From Flavivirga sp. 57AJ16 (GTDB taxonomy: Bacteria > Bacteroidota > Bacteroidia > Flavobacteriales > Flavobacteriaceae), in NCBI RefSeq assembly GCF_028736925.1, contig NZ_JAQZAT010000020.1, forward strand, positions 1 through 64,000: a stretch of DNA of 64,000 nt, in the 5' to 3' direction. Of the stretch, positions 28,335-37,267 are shown piece by piece. The stretch's first letter is position 1, and the number at the start of each line of letters is the position of its first letter. The notes below the pieces were generated by a model. It made no database searches, was not told where the DNA came from, and worked only from the letters and a program-made list of their open reading frames with translations. A program made the translations under genes and the position numbers.

Positions 28335-29684
28335 CTACCTCTTTCCTAAATAATATACAGGTCCTGAAGGATCATTAAAGTCAATGTTAATAACATAGTT
28401 GCCTGCTTCAACGGCAATATTGTTATCGGCATCTTGGTCTAAAATATTATCGCTATTGGCATCACCATAATCGCCGTTCCACTCATTGTTTTGCCTGAAT
28501 TTAATTTCGCCATCTAAAAGCGTTACATTTTCTGCAAACCAAACTCCCGGTTGTATTTCGGTTAAGCTAGCATCTGGAGTTTCACCCCAATTGTTGTAAC
28601 CTGAGCCAACTGCTCCCCAAAGGGTTGCCGGTTCAATGGCATACGAATTGTCCTTTAAATCCACTGTGACTAAATAATGGCCTTCTGTAACTGCAATATT
28701 ATTATCGGCATCGGCATCTAAAACGCCATCGCTATTAGCGTCTCCTAAATCACTGCCCCATTCGTTGTTCATTCTGAGTTTAATTTCGCCATCAACAAGT
28801 CTTACGCCAACTTTAAATGTATCTGTCGTATAATCATAATAAAGTTTGGCATCTGGAGTTTCGCCCCAATTGTTATAGCCAGAACCTACAATGCCCCATG
28901 AGAAAGGTTCAATGGTATAAGAATTATCGTTTGTGTTTATGGTGATTTTATAATCTCCAGCGGTTACGGCAATATTGTTGTCTGGGTCGGCATCTAAAAT
29001 ACCATCGCCAGTAGCATCGCCTAAATCGCCGCCCCATGTGTTGTTTTCACGGAATTTAATTTCGCCATCAACTAAGTTTACATAAGAAACAATGACACCA
29101 GGTGTTGAAGTCGTGTAGAATTTGCCATCGGCAAATGCGCCCCAGTTATTGTAACCTGAGCCAACAATACCCCATGAGGCTACTTCAAAAGCACCACCAC
29201 CTTCTACTATTTCAGGAAGTACAACGGTTAGTTCTTGAGTGTTGGAATATGACTCTGGACCGTCGGTTCCAACAAAAGCTTTAATTCTAAAATAGAGCTG
29301 GCCCGTATTTGGGTTCTCTGTATTTGGGTCGCTATCTAATCCTGCTGCTTCTGCGAAGCTTAACATTTGGCCGATTGTTATCGCTATTTCATTTCCAGTT
29401 GTTGTTCCTAGAGTAGCGGCATCGGTAAAATCGCCTAAAATAGAGTTTTCTAATTCGTAACTAACGTTAGTTGGGACACCAAAATTGGCATCTTCCCATG
29501 TGAAGCGCTCACCAATGTTATTGGATGCTGCTACCGTTAAAGTATATGCGTCTAAAAATGAATTTGAAAAGCTTATGCCTTCAGCAGGCTCTTGGGCAAC
29601 AAATACTAAGTCGTCATCCTGATCGCAGGATATAAATCCAATCACAGCAATAATTAAAAGCGATAAAATTTTTATATTTTTCAT
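28335..29684 (-). CDS. SusE/SusF-like starch-binding lipoprotein with three tandem modules
   Basis: Outer-membrane lipoprotein of 449 residues (signal IIAVIGFISC, Cys near residue 20). An N-terminal SusE-type domain (about 35-155, FSNSFLDAYTLTVAASNN) is followed by three tandem modules of about 92 residues. Each starts with WGIVGSGYNNWG or WGAVGSGYNNWG, carries DGEIKxRxNNxWGxDxGD, and ends in DADADNNIAVxxGxYxxxxD. The Trp/Tyr/Asn pattern is that of SusE/SusF starch-binding modules, where aromatic residues stack on helical glucan. It lies 18 bases after susD in the transcript. The near-identity of repeats 1 and 2 suggests recent duplication. Starch binding is inferred from family and context. 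Confidence 0.88.
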   Translation of the reverse strand: MKNIKILSLLIIAVIGFISCDQDDDLVFVAQEPAEGISFSNSFLDAYTLTVAASNNIGERFTWEDANFGVPTNVSYELENSILGDFTDAATLGTTTGNEIAITIGQMLSFAEAAGLDSDPNTENPNTGQLYFRIKAFVGTDGPESYSNTQELTVVLPEIVEGGGAFEVASWGIVGSGYNNWGAFADGKFYTTSTPGVIVSYVNLVDGEIKFRENNTWGGDLGDATGDGILDADPDNNIAVTAGDYKITINTNDNSYTIEPFSWGIVGSGYNNWGETPDAKLYYDYTTDTFKVGVRLVDGEIKLRMNNEWGSDLGDANSDGVLDADADNNIAVTEGHYLVTVDLKDNSYAIEPATLWGAVGSGYNNWGETPDASLTEIQPGVWFAENVTLLDGEIKFRQNNEWNGDYGDANSDNILDQDADNNIAVEAGNYVINIDFNDPSGPVYYLGKR

Positions 29685-29702
29685 AATAGTAATAATTAGT
29701 TT

Positions 29703-31259
29703 TTAATAACCTGGGTTTTGGGTTAAGTTGGGATTGGCTTGTAAGGCCGATGCAGGAATAGGGAATAGGTTATAAGTTGCAGGAATTGATGTTCCGTTTT
29801 TTACGCCACCTTTCCATGGCCATAAATAGCTGCTTCCTGTGAACATGTTAAACCGAATTAGGTCGGTACGTCTATGCCCTTCGAGGTTTAATTCTCTTCC
29901 CCTTTCATCAATAATAAACTCTAGTGTTAATTCACTTTGGTTTATTGTACTGGCATTTGATCGCAATCTTACTTCGTTTACATATTGTAAAGCTGTATTC
30001 ATATCGGTGCCAGCAGCATTTCTAATGGCACATTCGGCATACATTAAATATGCGTCTGCCAACCTAAATAGCGGAAAGTCTGTATTTGCAAAACCAGTAG
30101 CAGTGGATGCGCCTGTAGTGTTGGTGTTTCTAAACTTTATTGATGGATAACCATCGGTCCAGGTTTTATAGTCTTCCATTTCGTAATTGTGGCCTTCTGT
30201 CCAAAATAGGCCAGCTCTTACGTCGGTCGATGTTTCTAAATCTCCAAATAAGCCGTACCAAGCTTTTGATGATCTGTGCCCGCCCCAACCTTCGGTAGCT
30301 CCAAAGTCGGCTAGTGGCATAGTGGCTGAATTTAGACTTCCGTTAATAATGTAAGTTGTGTTACCAAAACTCTGACTAACGGCCGCATCTGCTATTAAAG
30401 GAAATATGATTTCTGGAGACGTATCGTTGTCTGCCGAAAAATTTAACACAAAATTCGTGGCTAAAGAATAATTTCCTGAATTAATTACTTTGTTGGCGTA
30501 AGTTGCTGCATCGGCATATCTGGCGGTACCCGAATAAACTTCAGCATTTAAAAATAGTTTGGCCAATAGCATTTGGGCGGCTCCATTTGTGGCTCTGCCG
30601 TATGTGTTTGTAGGGAGTAAAATAGGTTCGATGTCCAATAGTTCGCTTTCAACATAATCAAATAATTCTTGACGCGACGCCTCGGGTAGCGATTCTGATT
30701 GACCGAAATTTTCTTCGGTCGCCAAAACGCCTTTGCCAAAAACATCGATTAAATAAAAATATGCTAAAGCTCTAATGTAACGTACTTCGGAAATAACAAC
30801 TTCTTTGTTTTCAACATCTACGTTTGGAAGAATTGAAAGCAAGTTGTTGCATTGTGGAATGGTAAAGAATATTCTGTTATAAAGGTATCTGAAGAATTTA
30901 TTCTGATCTGTCCAATCTGTTGTAGTTGTTAATTGGTCCAGTCCATTATCTCCCCATCTGTTTTTCATAGCATCTGCCGCAAAATCCTGAAGATTTACAA
31001 TACCCCTTAAGAACGGTGATTCGCCGGCATCGTCACTAATATCCGAGCTTCCCGATCCTTGAGCGCCAGAAAGCGCAAATGATCCATACAGTCTAGATAG
31101 AATGCCTTCAACCGCTTGAGGGTCCTGTTGTAAAAGTTCCTCCAGTGAAAGTTCTACCAATGGCTTGGTTTCTAGATCACTGGTACAGCTTATAGTTAGG
31201 GTGCTGAACAGCACTAAACCAAATAGTAATTTTAATATGTTATTTTTCATTGTTTTCAT
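29703..31259 (-). CDS. susD: SusD-family starch-binding lipoprotein
   Basis: Outer-membrane lipoprotein of 518 residues with signal LVLFSTLTISC (Cys25) and SusD-type helices (VISEVRYIRALAYFYLIDVFG; ATNGAAQMLLAKLFLNAEVY; LEFIIDERGRELNLEGHRR) and the characteristic end LFPIPASALQANPNLTQNPGY. It caps the SusC channel encoded directly upstream, with only three bases between the genes, so the two are translated from one message. An alternative ATG three codons later is possible. The substrate is starch or maltodextrin, judged by the GH13, GH97 and GH65 neighbours. Confidence 0.94.
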   Translation of the reverse strand: MKTMKNNILKLLFGLVLFSTLTISCTSDLETKPLVELSLEELLQQDPQAVEGILSRLYGSFALSGAQGSGSSDISDDAGESPFLRGIVNLQDFAADAMKNRWGDNGLDQLTTTTDWTDQNKFFRYLYNRIFFTIPQCNNLLSILPNVDVENKEVVISEVRYIRALAYFYLIDVFGKGVLATEENFGQSESLPEASRQELFDYVESELLDIEPILLPTNTYGRATNGAAQMLLAKLFLNAEVYSGTARYADAATYANKVINSGNYSLATNFVLNFSADNDTSPEIIFPLIADAAVSQSFGNTTYIINGSLNSATMPLADFGATEGWGGHRSSKAWYGLFGDLETSTDVRAGLFWTEGHNYEMEDYKTWTDGYPSIKFRNTNTTGASTATGFANTDFPLFRLADAYLMYAECAIRNAAGTDMNTALQYVNEVRLRSNASTINQSELTLEFIIDERGRELNLEGHRRTDLIRFNMFTGSSYLWPWKGGVKNGTSIPATYNLFPIPASALQANPNLTQNPGY

Positions 31260-31262
31260 CTT

Positions 31263-34200
31263 TTAAAAATCAATATTTACTCCTAGGTTATAAACTGTTG
31301 GTCTTGGGTAAAAGTTCTTGTCTATACCATTAAAGTTTTCTGGGTCTTGCCCAGAGTAGTTCGTAACTATAAAAGGATTGTTAACTGCGCCGTATACTTT
31401 AAGTGTAACATTTTTTATAATATTGGAAAGGGTATGTCCCAATACAATATTTTCGCATCTTAGGAAAGATGCTCCTTCAATAAAATAATCGGAGTATTGT
31501 ACAGGGTCAACGATATCCGTAAATACAGGGTTTGCTTCACCTGTAAAGAAATTTAATTGGTTAAAGAATGAATTACCGTCTAACGACGTAGCATTTTCTA
31601 TGGCGCCTTGTGAAAGTTTTCTAGAGTTGTAAATGTAGCCATCTAATTGCCCTCGTAGACTCGTGCTGAAATCCCAGTTTTTGTAATTTATGGAAAAACC
31701 AAACCCAAATGTCCAATTGGGTTGCATGGGTTTATAGTATCTGTCGGCTTCTGTAATTCTTCCGTCATCGTTCAGGTCAACAAAAGCACCCAATATTGGA
31801 TTGCCATTTTCATCATAAACCTGTTTGTGGACATACGCTGAACCTGCTTGCTCACCAATGGCATGTCTTAGTAGGAAATTTCCAGTTCCAATGTCCAGCC
31901 TAGCCTCATCCTTGTTTACGGTAATTTGTTGTACGCCTTTTAAATCGGTTACTTCGGTAATGTTGTATGAAAGGTTTCCGTTTAGATCTAAGCTAAAATC
32001 ATCGTTCTGAACAGGGTTTAGGTTTAAGTTCATTTCGAAACCTTTACTTTCTGTTGATCCAACGTTTTGAATAATTTGATCGCTTAGTGCTTGCCCAGGC
32101 GGAACACCTGTTAACACCAATAAATCTTTTGTATCTCTTTTAAAAATGTCGAAAGATCCAGATAACATACTGTTGTCGAAAAAATCAAAATCAATCCCAG
32201 CATTATAAGTGGTCGTTTTTTCCCAAGTCAGGTCTGGATTAAATTCTTTGGCATTATAAAGGTTAACACCACTAATGTACTGACTTTGCTGCGACCCAAT
32301 TTCGAATAATGGGATAGAAGGGTAAAAACCTACTTGCCCCGAAATATCCTGCTGACCTGTTTCTCCCCAGCCAATCCTTATTTTAAAATCGTTTACAAAG
32401 GTGACATCTTTTAAGAAGTTTTCCTCCTTTACTTTCCATGCTACAGCAGCAGATGGAAAATATCCCCAGCGATTCTCTTGGGTGAAAAATGAAGAAGCAT
32501 CAGCCCTAAAAGAGGCCGTTAGTAAGTACTTGTTGGCCAGGTTTATATTAGCCCTTCCAAAGAATGATTGTAAATTTAGTTCGTTAAAGTATCTGTTGTT
32601 TGGGTTGTTAGGGTTTATGTTTCTTACGCGGTCTCCGGTTATACCATCTCCGTCTAAATCATAATCCTCACCTAGTGTACCAGAGTCGCTGTATGCTGGG
32701 TCGGCCGTAAATTCATCTTTATAACCATCGTTCTTAAAATTTTGGTAGGAATAACCAGCTTGTATATCAAAGTTATTAATAAAGAAATCATCAAACTCTT
32801 TGCGATACGCCAAATAAGACTCCATAGTAGTATTTGTAATATGTTGGTTCTCACCAAAGCTTTTACCTGGTTGAAGTATGTAACTACCATTCGGTAATGG
32901 GTTGTTTGGGTCGGCACTGCTTACCTGCGTATAGCTATTTACTGCGCCATCGGAAAAAGTTTCTTCTATTTCAGCTCTGGAAGCTTCCAGACCTAGATTC
33001 ACTACTGCCCTTAATTCCGGAAGAAAATGGAATTTATAATCCAATTCAAGATTTCCCAGTAAACGTTTAACCTTTTCTGGACGTGATCTTTGGAGTAGCA
33101 CAGCTAATGGATTAGTAGATCCTATTTTTTCATTGGGTGCATTAGGGTCGTTGGAAGGTCTGAGTTGCTGATAGAAACCACCAAAAATGGAGTTTCCATC
33201 ATAAATAGGCTTTGTAGGATCCATGGAAACAGAGCCTCCAATGGCAGCCCCTTCGTCAACCGAATTTTTTTCTACGGCAGTCCCTTTAGCATTTAAATCT
33301 ATTTTTAAATGATCATCAAAAAGTTTTGGAGATAATCTTATTGACCCTGTAATCCTTTCATAGTCATTAGTTTTTACAACACCTTCCGTTTCATTGTAAC
33401 CTATAGAGGCCCTAAAAGGTATTTTTTCGAGTAAATTAGCCCTTACACCAAAATTATAATCTTTAGTAATTGCCGTTCTATATATGGCATCTTGCCAATC
33501 TGAATTATAAAGAGCGCGATCACCACTAGGGGTATTGATAATAAGCGCAGGTGTTTCATTAGTGTCTACGCTACCTAGAGGTACTCCTAGGCTATTATAG
33601 CCTTCAGGAAAGTACATATTAATAAATTTAGCAAACGTAACGCCATCCATAACTTTCACTTGGTTCTTAGAGCTGATATTGCTAAAAGACGTTCTAGCTG
33701 AAAAATTAAATTTAGCCTCACCCGAAGTTCCTTTTTTTGTGGTAATGATTAATACCCCATTGGAAGCTCTTGATCCATAAATGGCGGTTGCCGATGCGTC
33801 TTTAAGAATGCTGAAGCTTTCAATATCGTTTGGGTTTATTAAACTAAGAGGGTTTCCAACTCCGGCAACACCTCCGTTATCCAACGGAACGCCATCAATT
33901 ACAATTAATGGCGAGTTGTTTCCCGATAATGATGAACCACCTCGAATTCTAATGTTTGGTGCAGCATCTGGTTGTCCACCGGCACTGGTAATTCTAACAC
34001 CGGCAGCCTTACCCTGAAGTAGTTGGTCTGGGGAAACTACGGCCCCTTGATTGAAGTCTTTAGAGGATACTACATCAACCGAGCCGGTTAAATCTTCTTT
34101 CTTTACGCTACCGTAGCCTATAATTACAATTTCTTCAAGTAGCGCAGTGTCTTCTGTTAGTACAACGTTCAATGTTGCTTGCCCTGTGTAGGTTATTTCT

Positions 34201-34439
34201 TTTGGTTGGTAACCTACAAAGGTAAATACAATAACGTCTCCGTTATTAACTTCAATTTTATACTCTCCATCAAAGTCTGTTGCCGTACCGTTAGAGGTGC
34301 CTTTTATAACAACATTAACTCCAGGGAGCGGAAGGGAAGTTGATTGTTCTGTTACCGTTCCTTTTAAACTGTTTTGCCCAAATAGAAAAACAGGCAGTAT
34401 AAGCATAAAAAACAGCAAACTTTTAGTAGTAGTTTTCAT
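31263..34439 (-). CDS. susC: SusC-family TonB-dependent transporter for alpha-glucans
   Basis: TonB-dependent outer-membrane channel of 1058 residues. It has a signal peptide ending FLFGQ, a carboxypeptidase-regulatory-like domain (LKGTVTEQSTSLPLPGVNVV), the SusC plug motifs (IRGGSSLSGNNSPLIVIDG and SILKDASATAIYGSRASNG), and a barrel ending in NLGVNIDF. First gene of the minus-strand operon susC-susD-susE/F-GH13. The control region upstream holds a perfect LacI-type operator (34549-34562) and a TAAGTTTG -7 box (on the minus strand, 34503-34496). Expression is therefore likely set by the divergent LacI regulator and lifted by maltodextrin. Confidence 0.95.
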   Translation of the reverse strand: MKTTTKSLLFFMLILPVFLFGQNSLKGTVTEQSTSLPLPGVNVVIKGTSNGTATDFDGEYKIEVNNGDVIVFTFVGYQPKEITYTGQATLNVVLTEDTALLEEIVIIGYGSVKKEDLTGSVDVVSSKDFNQGAVVSPDQLLQGKAAGVRITSAGGQPDAAPNIRIRGGSSLSGNNSPLIVIDGVPLDNGGVAGVGNPLSLINPNDIESFSILKDASATAIYGSRASNGVLIITTKKGTSGEAKFNFSARTSFSNISSKNQVKVMDGVTFAKFINMYFPEGYNSLGVPLGSVDTNETPALIINTPSGDRALYNSDWQDAIYRTAITKDYNFGVRANLLEKIPFRASIGYNETEGVVKTNDYERITGSIRLSPKLFDDHLKIDLNAKGTAVEKNSVDEGAAIGGSVSMDPTKPIYDGNSIFGGFYQQLRPSNDPNAPNEKIGSTNPLAVLLQRSRPEKVKRLLGNLELDYKFHFLPELRAVVNLGLEASRAEIEETFSDGAVNSYTQVSSADPNNPLPNGSYILQPGKSFGENQHITNTTMESYLAYRKEFDDFFINNFDIQAGYSYQNFKNDGYKDEFTADPAYSDSGTLGEDYDLDGDGITGDRVRNINPNNPNNRYFNELNLQSFFGRANINLANKYLLTASFRADASSFFTQENRWGYFPSAAVAWKVKEENFLKDVTFVNDFKIRIGWGETGQQDISGQVGFYPSIPLFEIGSQQSQYISGVNLYNAKEFNPDLTWEKTTTYNAGIDFDFFDNSMLSGSFDIFKRDTKDLLVLTGVPPGQALSDQIIQNVGSTESKGFEMNLNLNPVQNDDFSLDLNGNLSYNITEVTDLKGVQQITVNKDEARLDIGTGNFLLRHAIGEQAGSAYVHKQVYDENGNPILGAFVDLNDDGRITEADRYYKPMQPNWTFGFGFSINYKNWDFSTSLRGQLDGYIYNSRKLSQGAIENATSLDGNSFFNQLNFFTGEANPVFTDIVDPVQYSDYFIEGASFLRCENIVLGHTLSNIIKNVTLKVYGAVNNPFIVTNYSGQDPENFNGIDKNFYPRPTVYNLGVNIDF

Positions 34440-34473
34440 ATTATTTAGTTAAATAATGAATTGAATAGTTTAG

Positions 34474-34491
34474 TTATATTTTCACTTCTCA
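34474..34491. promoter_or_regulatory. 18-base motif shared by susC and transporter control regions
   Basis: TTATATTTTCACTTCTCA here is identical to 35819-35836. Here it lies just downstream of the presumed susC start of transcription; there it lies in the leader of the MFS gene, within the loop of a hairpin. Exact 18-base identity between two control regions of the same locus suggests a common binding site or RNA element. Confidence 0.55.
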
Positions 34492-34548
34492 ACTCAAACT
34501 TATGTAAAGAAAATGTTAAGGAATAATTTTTAATTACGAAATTTTTAG

Positions 34549-34562
34549 CGAAAACGTTTTCG
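34549..34562. promoter_or_regulatory. LacI-family operator in the divergent susC/lacI region
   Basis: CGAAAACGTTTTCG is a perfect 14-base palindrome with the central CG step typical of LacI-family operators. It lies between the divergent susC and lacI-type genes, upstream of the presumed susC -7 box. A weaker version, GAAAATGTTTTC, lies at 34625-34636 nearer the regulator gene. Binding by the adjacent LacI-type protein is an inference. Confidence 0.7.
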
Positions 34563-34689
34563 TGTTGATAACTTCTTAATAAAACATGTTAAAAAATAAT
34601 AAAATCGTATATATGGGCATTTGGGAAAATGTTTTCTTAATTTTATAAAAAGATGTAAATAATTGTTACTTTTCGATGAATTATATGTC

Positions 34690-35763
34690 ATGAAAAAAAG
34701 AATAACACTAAAACAAATAGCAAAGGAATTAGATGTTTCTGTATCAACGGTCTCAAAGGCATTGAGTGGAAGCAGTGAAATTAGTGAAGATACCACTCAA
34801 AAAATACAGGCCTTTGCTAAGCTTTATAAGTACAGGCCAAATAATATTGCCCTTAGTTTAAAAAACAGAAAAACAAAGACCATAGGCATTTTAATTCCAG
34901 AAATTGTACATCATTTTTTTTCTACGGTAATAAGAGGGATAGAAAGAGTAGCCAACCGTAGAGGTTACAATGTTATTGTTGGCTTGTCCAACGAGTCCTT
35001 TACTAAGGAAATCATTAATATGGAAATGCTTGCCAATGGTAGCATTGATGGGTTTATCCTTTCTATTTCAAAAGAAACTTTATTGAAGCAAGATTACCAC
35101 CATTTTCATGCAACTATAAACCAAGGTATACCAATTGTTATGTTTGACAGGGTGGTAAGTGAAGTAGCATGTGATAAAGTCATAGTTGACGATTTTAATG
35201 GTGCCGTAAAAGCAGTTAGTAAGCTTATTGAAAACAACTGCAAAAACATAGCGCTTATAACCACAATGGATTATATTAGTGTAGGGAAACTAAGAACTCA
35301 AGGATATCTGGAGGCTTTAGAACATCACAACATAGTCCCCGACACCAATATGATTTTAAAAATAGACGACAGTTTAAACGTAGAATATCATTTGGAATTA
35401 TTAGAGGATGAAATAGCCCAATTTTTAAAAAACAACCCCAAAATTGATGGCGTTTTTGCTGTTAATGAGTTGTATGCTGTAACCGCTATGAAGGTGGCTA
35501 AAAAATTAGGATTTGATGTTCCCAACGATATTCAGGTCATTGGTTTTACGGATGGTGTGTTGTCAAAACATGCCACGCCAAGTTTAACCACGGTAAGTCA
35601 GCATGGTCAAAAAATGGGTGAACAAGCAGCAAATTTATTAATAGAAAGGTTGGAGGCCGAAGACACGCAGAGTGAGCAATATTTCAGTAACAACAACGAA
35701 AAACGTGATTTTATAAAGGTGGTTATTGAGACCGAAATTATTGAAAGAGAATCAACTAAATAA
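34690..35763 (+). CDS. LacI-family transcriptional regulator of the starch locus
   Basis: DNA-binding regulator of about 357 residues. The N-terminus KRITLKQIAKELDVSVSTVSKALSG is the LacI helix-turn-helix with hinge, and the rest is a periplasmic-binding-protein-like sensor domain (TIGILIPEIVHHFFSTVIRGIE; IDGVFAVNELYAVTAM; TTVSQHGQKMGEQAANLLI). I chose the ATG at 34690; an ATG nine codons upstream would add a non-homologous tail. It lies between the divergent susC arm and the plus-strand transporter/enzyme arm. It replaces the SusR-type activator of the classic Bacteroides starch system, as is common in flavobacteria. The ligand is probably maltose or a maltodextrin. Confidence 0.92.
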   Translation: MKKRITLKQIAKELDVSVSTVSKALSGSSEISEDTTQKIQAFAKLYKYRPNNIALSLKNRKTKTIGILIPEIVHHFFSTVIRGIERVANRRGYNVIVGLSNESFTKEIINMEMLANGSIDGFILSISKETLLKQDYHHFHATINQGIPIVMFDRVVSEVACDKVIVDDFNGAVKAVSKLIENNCKNIALITTMDYISVGKLRTQGYLEALEHHNIVPDTNMILKIDDSLNVEYHLELLEDEIAQFLKNNPKIDGVFAVNELYAVTAMKVAKKLGFDVPNDIQVIGFTDGVLSKHATPSLTTVSQHGQKMGEQAANLLIERLEAEDTQSEQYFSNNNEKRDFIKVVIETEIIERESTK

Positions 35764-35770
35764 AAATTTA

Positions 35771-35870
35771 TTTGGAAGAATAAAAATCTTTTCTATATCT
35801 TTGACGCGAAATCAAAACTTATATTTTCACTTCTCACATAAGTTTTGATAAGTAAGTATCGCTTATCAAA
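35771..35870 (+). promoter_or_regulatory. Promoter and leader with two competing hairpins, upstream of MFS transporter
   Basis: A Bacteroidota-type promoter is seen: TTTG (35771-35774), 21-base spacer, TATCTTTG (35796-35803). The leader then contains ATCAAAACTTAT (35811-35822), which pairs over 12 bp with ATAAGTTTTGAT (35838-35849), and TTTGATAAG (35844-35852), which pairs over 9 bp with CTTATCAAA (35862-35870). The shared bases 35844-35849 make the two hairpins mutually exclusive. The loop of the first holds the 18-base motif shared with the susC region. This could be an attenuator-like switch or simply clustered operator sites. Confidence 0.55.
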
Positions 35871-35895
35871 TAGTATTAATTAAATATACTATTTA

Positions 35896-37254
35896 ATGGA
35901 AAAGCGTAAGTTAAGTTTCTTGGAAATTTGGAACATGAGTTTCGGGTTTTTAGGAATCCAGATGGGGTTCGCCCTTCAAAATGCCAATGCCAGTAGAGTA
36001 CTTCAAATTTTCGGAGCCGACGTTCACGAACTGTCGTGGTTTTGGATAATTGCACCTTTAATGGGATTAATAGTCCAACCAATTATTGGTCATTACAGTG
36101 ATAAAACTTGGGGACGGTTTGGTAGACGCAAACCTTATTTTTTGGTAGGTGCCATTTTCGCTTCTTTAGGTTTAGTGCTTATGCCACAGGCGAATATGTT
36201 CATTGCTTTTTTACCCGCACTTTGGGTAGGGGCAGGTATGCTGATGATTATGGATGCGTCGTTCAACATTGCCATGGAGCCGTTTCGAGCTTTAGTTGGT
36301 GATAATTTAAGAACAGACCAACGTACTTTTGGGTTTAGCGTTCAAACGGCACTTATTGGTTTTGGGGCTGTAATTGGATCTTGGTTGCCATATGCTTTAG
36401 CGAATTGGTTTGGTTTTTCAAATGAAACTATTGATGGAGCGGTACCATCAAATTTGATTTGGTCGTTTGTTATTGGGGCCATTGTTTTGATCGTTTCCAT
36501 TTTAATTACTGTTATAACAACTAAAGAGTATTCCCCGGAACAGTTGGCGCTTATTGAAAAACAAAAGGCGCAATCCGATGAAATTGAAATAGTGGATAAA
36601 GAAAAGGAGTCTAGTTTACTGGATATCTTTGAAGACTTTAAAAAAATGCCCCTCACTATGCGTCAATTAAGTTGGGTGCAATTCTTTTCATGGTTTGGTT
36701 TGTTCGGTATGTGGGTGTTTGCAACACCTGCCATAGCTCAGCATACTTATGGTTTGCCTTATACGGACAGTAGCAGCCCTGCCTATCAAAAAGCAGGCGA
36801 TTGGGTAGGTATATTGTTCGGTGTTTACAATTTAGTTTCTGCATTTTATGCTTTCGCATTACCATACATCGCCAAAAAAATAGGAAGGAAAAAAACACAT
36901 GCAGCTTCTCTTATTATAGGCGGTATAGGGTTGCTTTCAATCTACTTAATGCCCGATAAAAATTGGCTTATTATATCCATGGTTGGCGTGGGTATTGCCT
37001 GGGGCAGTATTTTGGCCATGCCCTATGCGATTTTGGCAGGTTCTATTTCACCCAAAAAGATGGGGGTTTATATGGGGATTTTCAATTTTTTCATTGTAAT
37101 GCCACAAATTATCAATGCTTTAATTGGTGGTCCGCTTGTAAAATATGCTTATGGCAACCATGCCATATTCGCTTTAATAATGAGCGGTATAAGTTTTTTA
37201 ATTGCGGCATCTTTAGTATTTAAGGTTAAGGATGTTGATGATGTTGTACAATAG
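35896..37254 (+). CDS. MFS sugar transporter, likely for maltose/maltodextrin
   Basis: Inner-membrane symporter of 452 residues with about 12 membrane segments. The segment between TM2 and TM3, GHYSDKTWGRFGRRKPYFLVG, is the MFS/GPH-type loop motif, and a second copy of the half-motif (AKKIGRKKTHAASLIIGG) marks the C-terminal half. Sits first in the plus-strand arm, followed by beta-phosphoglucomutase and maltose phosphorylase, which act on cytoplasmic maltose. This arrangement is standard in flavobacterial alpha-glucan PULs, so it most likely moves maltose or short maltodextrins from periplasm to cytoplasm. Overlaps the low-quality upstream extension of the next frame but not its true start. 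Confidence 0.88.
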   Translation: MEKRKLSFLEIWNMSFGFLGIQMGFALQNANASRVLQIFGADVHELSWFWIIAPLMGLIVQPIIGHYSDKTWGRFGRRKPYFLVGAIFASLGLVLMPQANMFIAFLPALWVGAGMLMIMDASFNIAMEPFRALVGDNLRTDQRTFGFSVQTALIGFGAVIGSWLPYALANWFGFSNETIDGAVPSNLIWSFVIGAIVLIVSILITVITTKEYSPEQLALIEKQKAQSDEIEIVDKEKESSLLDIFEDFKKMPLTMRQLSWVQFFSWFGLFGMWVFATPAIAQHTYGLPYTDSSSPAYQKAGDWVGILFGVYNLVSAFYAFALPYIAKKIGRKKTHAASLIIGGIGLLSIYLMPDKNWLIISMVGVGIAWGSILAMPYAILAGSISPKKMGVYMGIFNFFIVMPQIINALIGGPLVKYAYGNHAIFALIMSGISFLIAASLVFKVKDVDDVVQ

Positions 37255-37267
37255 AACAAAGAATATA

